64,000 nt of DNA from Acetobacter sp. (lineage in GTDB: Bacteria > Pseudomonadota > Alphaproteobacteria > RF32 > CAG-239), in the NCBI GenBank assembly GCA_023665325.1, contig JAMPED010000004.1, positions 44,447 to 108,446 of the forward strand. Direction: 5' to 3'. Under the pieces are notes generated by a model. That model saw only the letters and a program-made list of their open reading frames with translations, had not been told where the DNA came from and did no database searches. Positions within the stretch are counted from its first letter, which is position 1; each line of letters begins with the position of its first letter. A program made the translations under genes and the position numbers. Positions 63,603-64,000 of the stretch are shown piece by piece.

Positions 63603-63854
63603 TTATTTTTGTTTTGCAACTTTTTCAGGTGCAATTTTTACATTATACATTTTTGCTAGTTTGTCAAACTGGGCGCGAGCATTGTTAGCAAGCTCTGCGT
63701 CTAGCTCTTCTAAGTGTGCAATGCTCCACTTGTAGTTCACTAGCATTTTACACACTTTTTCTGCTATTGCTTTATCTTGCAATTTTGCATTATTTTTGTT
63801 GAAAGCATTAAACTTTTTAGCGTTGAAAGTGTTAATAATACTATTGTTTTGCAT
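63603..63854 (-). CDS. Unknown helical protein
   Basis: 83 residues, N/K/A-rich (IINTFNAKKFNAFNKNNAK), helical C-terminal half (HLEELDAELANNARAQFDKL). AAAGGAG upstream, own promoter and terminator. Unknown function. Confidence 0.65.
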   Translation of the reverse strand: MQNNSIINTFNAKKFNAFNKNNAKLQDKAIAEKVCKMLVNYKWSIAHLEELDAELANNARAQFDKLAKMYNVKIAPEKVAKQK

Positions 63855-63919
63855 AATATACTCCTTTATGCTTTTGTTAATATACTTTTGTAAAACTTTA
63901 TTATGTTTTACTAATTATT

Positions 63920-63948
63920 ATTATAGCTCATTATTATAAAAAATGCAA
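63920..63948 (-). promoter_or_regulatory. Promoter of the 63603 gene
   Basis: TTGCAT (63948-63943), 17 bp, TATAAT (63925-63920) on the minus strand. Confidence 0.75.
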
Positions 63949-64000
63949 TACTTTTTTTATATAAAAATGTATATTTTTTTATATAGTTTTCCACAGCCCC

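Noticed and set aside
1..64000. Alternative genetic code (TGA recoding) as in some phages of candidate phyla
   Set aside because: TGA ends many clear genes (SF2 helicase, Pnkp, ATGA-coupled genes) at the expected place; standard code fits.
1..64000. CRISPR arrays
   Set aside because: No direct repeats with regular 30-40-base spacers; the 63085 array has a 14-base period and no spacers.

Overview
The window is a segment of a large, AT-rich, tailed double-stranded DNA phage genome; the left edge cuts a recA-like gene. Evidence is a TerL, an HK97-type portal and major capsid protein, connector, tail-tube and fibre proteins, a holin/amidase lysis pair and a phage-type replication and nucleotide-metabolism set. 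No integrase, excisionase or lysogeny repressor is visible, so a lytic life style is likely. Genes end in TAA, TAG and TGA, so I read it in the standard code. Promoters are textbook sigma-70 type (TTGACA, 16-18 bp, TATAAT) and most genes have AGGAG-type ribosome sites, which argues against a Bacteroidetes host. The r1t-like holin and an amidase with SH3-like repeats suggest a monoderm-type envelope (Firmicutes, Actinobacteria or Saccharibacteria-like); the host cannot be fixed from sequence alone.

Layout. 0-17.3 kb (mainly + strand): recA-like gene, SF2 helicase, winged-helix replication initiator that contains palindromic iterons, DnaB-type helicase, TOPRIM primase, SSB, RecB-like nuclease, DEDDy exonuclease, MazG-like protein, two different RNA ligases, NinG-like nuclease and many small unknown genes. 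17.3-20.3 kb: a bidirectional terminator, two minus-strand genes, then a promoter-driven RNA locus with tRNAs, tRNA-like RNAs and three tandem small RNA genes. 20.3-27.3 kb: terminase, neck and tail-completion genes on the minus strand around a plus-strand block of small genes. 27.3-30.9 kb: phosphoesterase, polynucleotide kinase/phosphatase, SPFH protein, YopX-like protein. 30.9-46 kb: minus-strand tail-fibre/adhesin locus (BspA-type LRR, InlB-type repeats, YadA-like head) plus holin and endolysin. 46.5-54.7 kb: more small RNA genes, an HNH endonuclease, dCTP deaminase, DHFR, ThyA and a dense second tRNA array. 54.8-61.4 kb: micro-genes, a fused protease-capsid protein, tail tube protein and portal. 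61.4-64 kb: a second copy of the iteron region, small membrane proteins and a nine-unit 14-15 nt repeat array.

How it fits together. Replication genes are clustered around a likely origin inside the initiator gene. The tRNAs together cover all 20 amino acids and are accompanied by two RNA ligases and a T4-type Pnkp, a combination that could replace or repair host tRNAs destroyed by anticodon nucleases. dCTP deaminase, ThyA and DHFR make a dTMP supply route. Two features stand out as possibly undescribed: at least 13 genes whose ATG lies 6-7 nt after a -10 box (leaderless mRNAs), and at least eight small structured RNAs with an identifiable promoter and, in all cases, a hairpin terminator. The tape-measure protein and DNA polymerase are not in this window.
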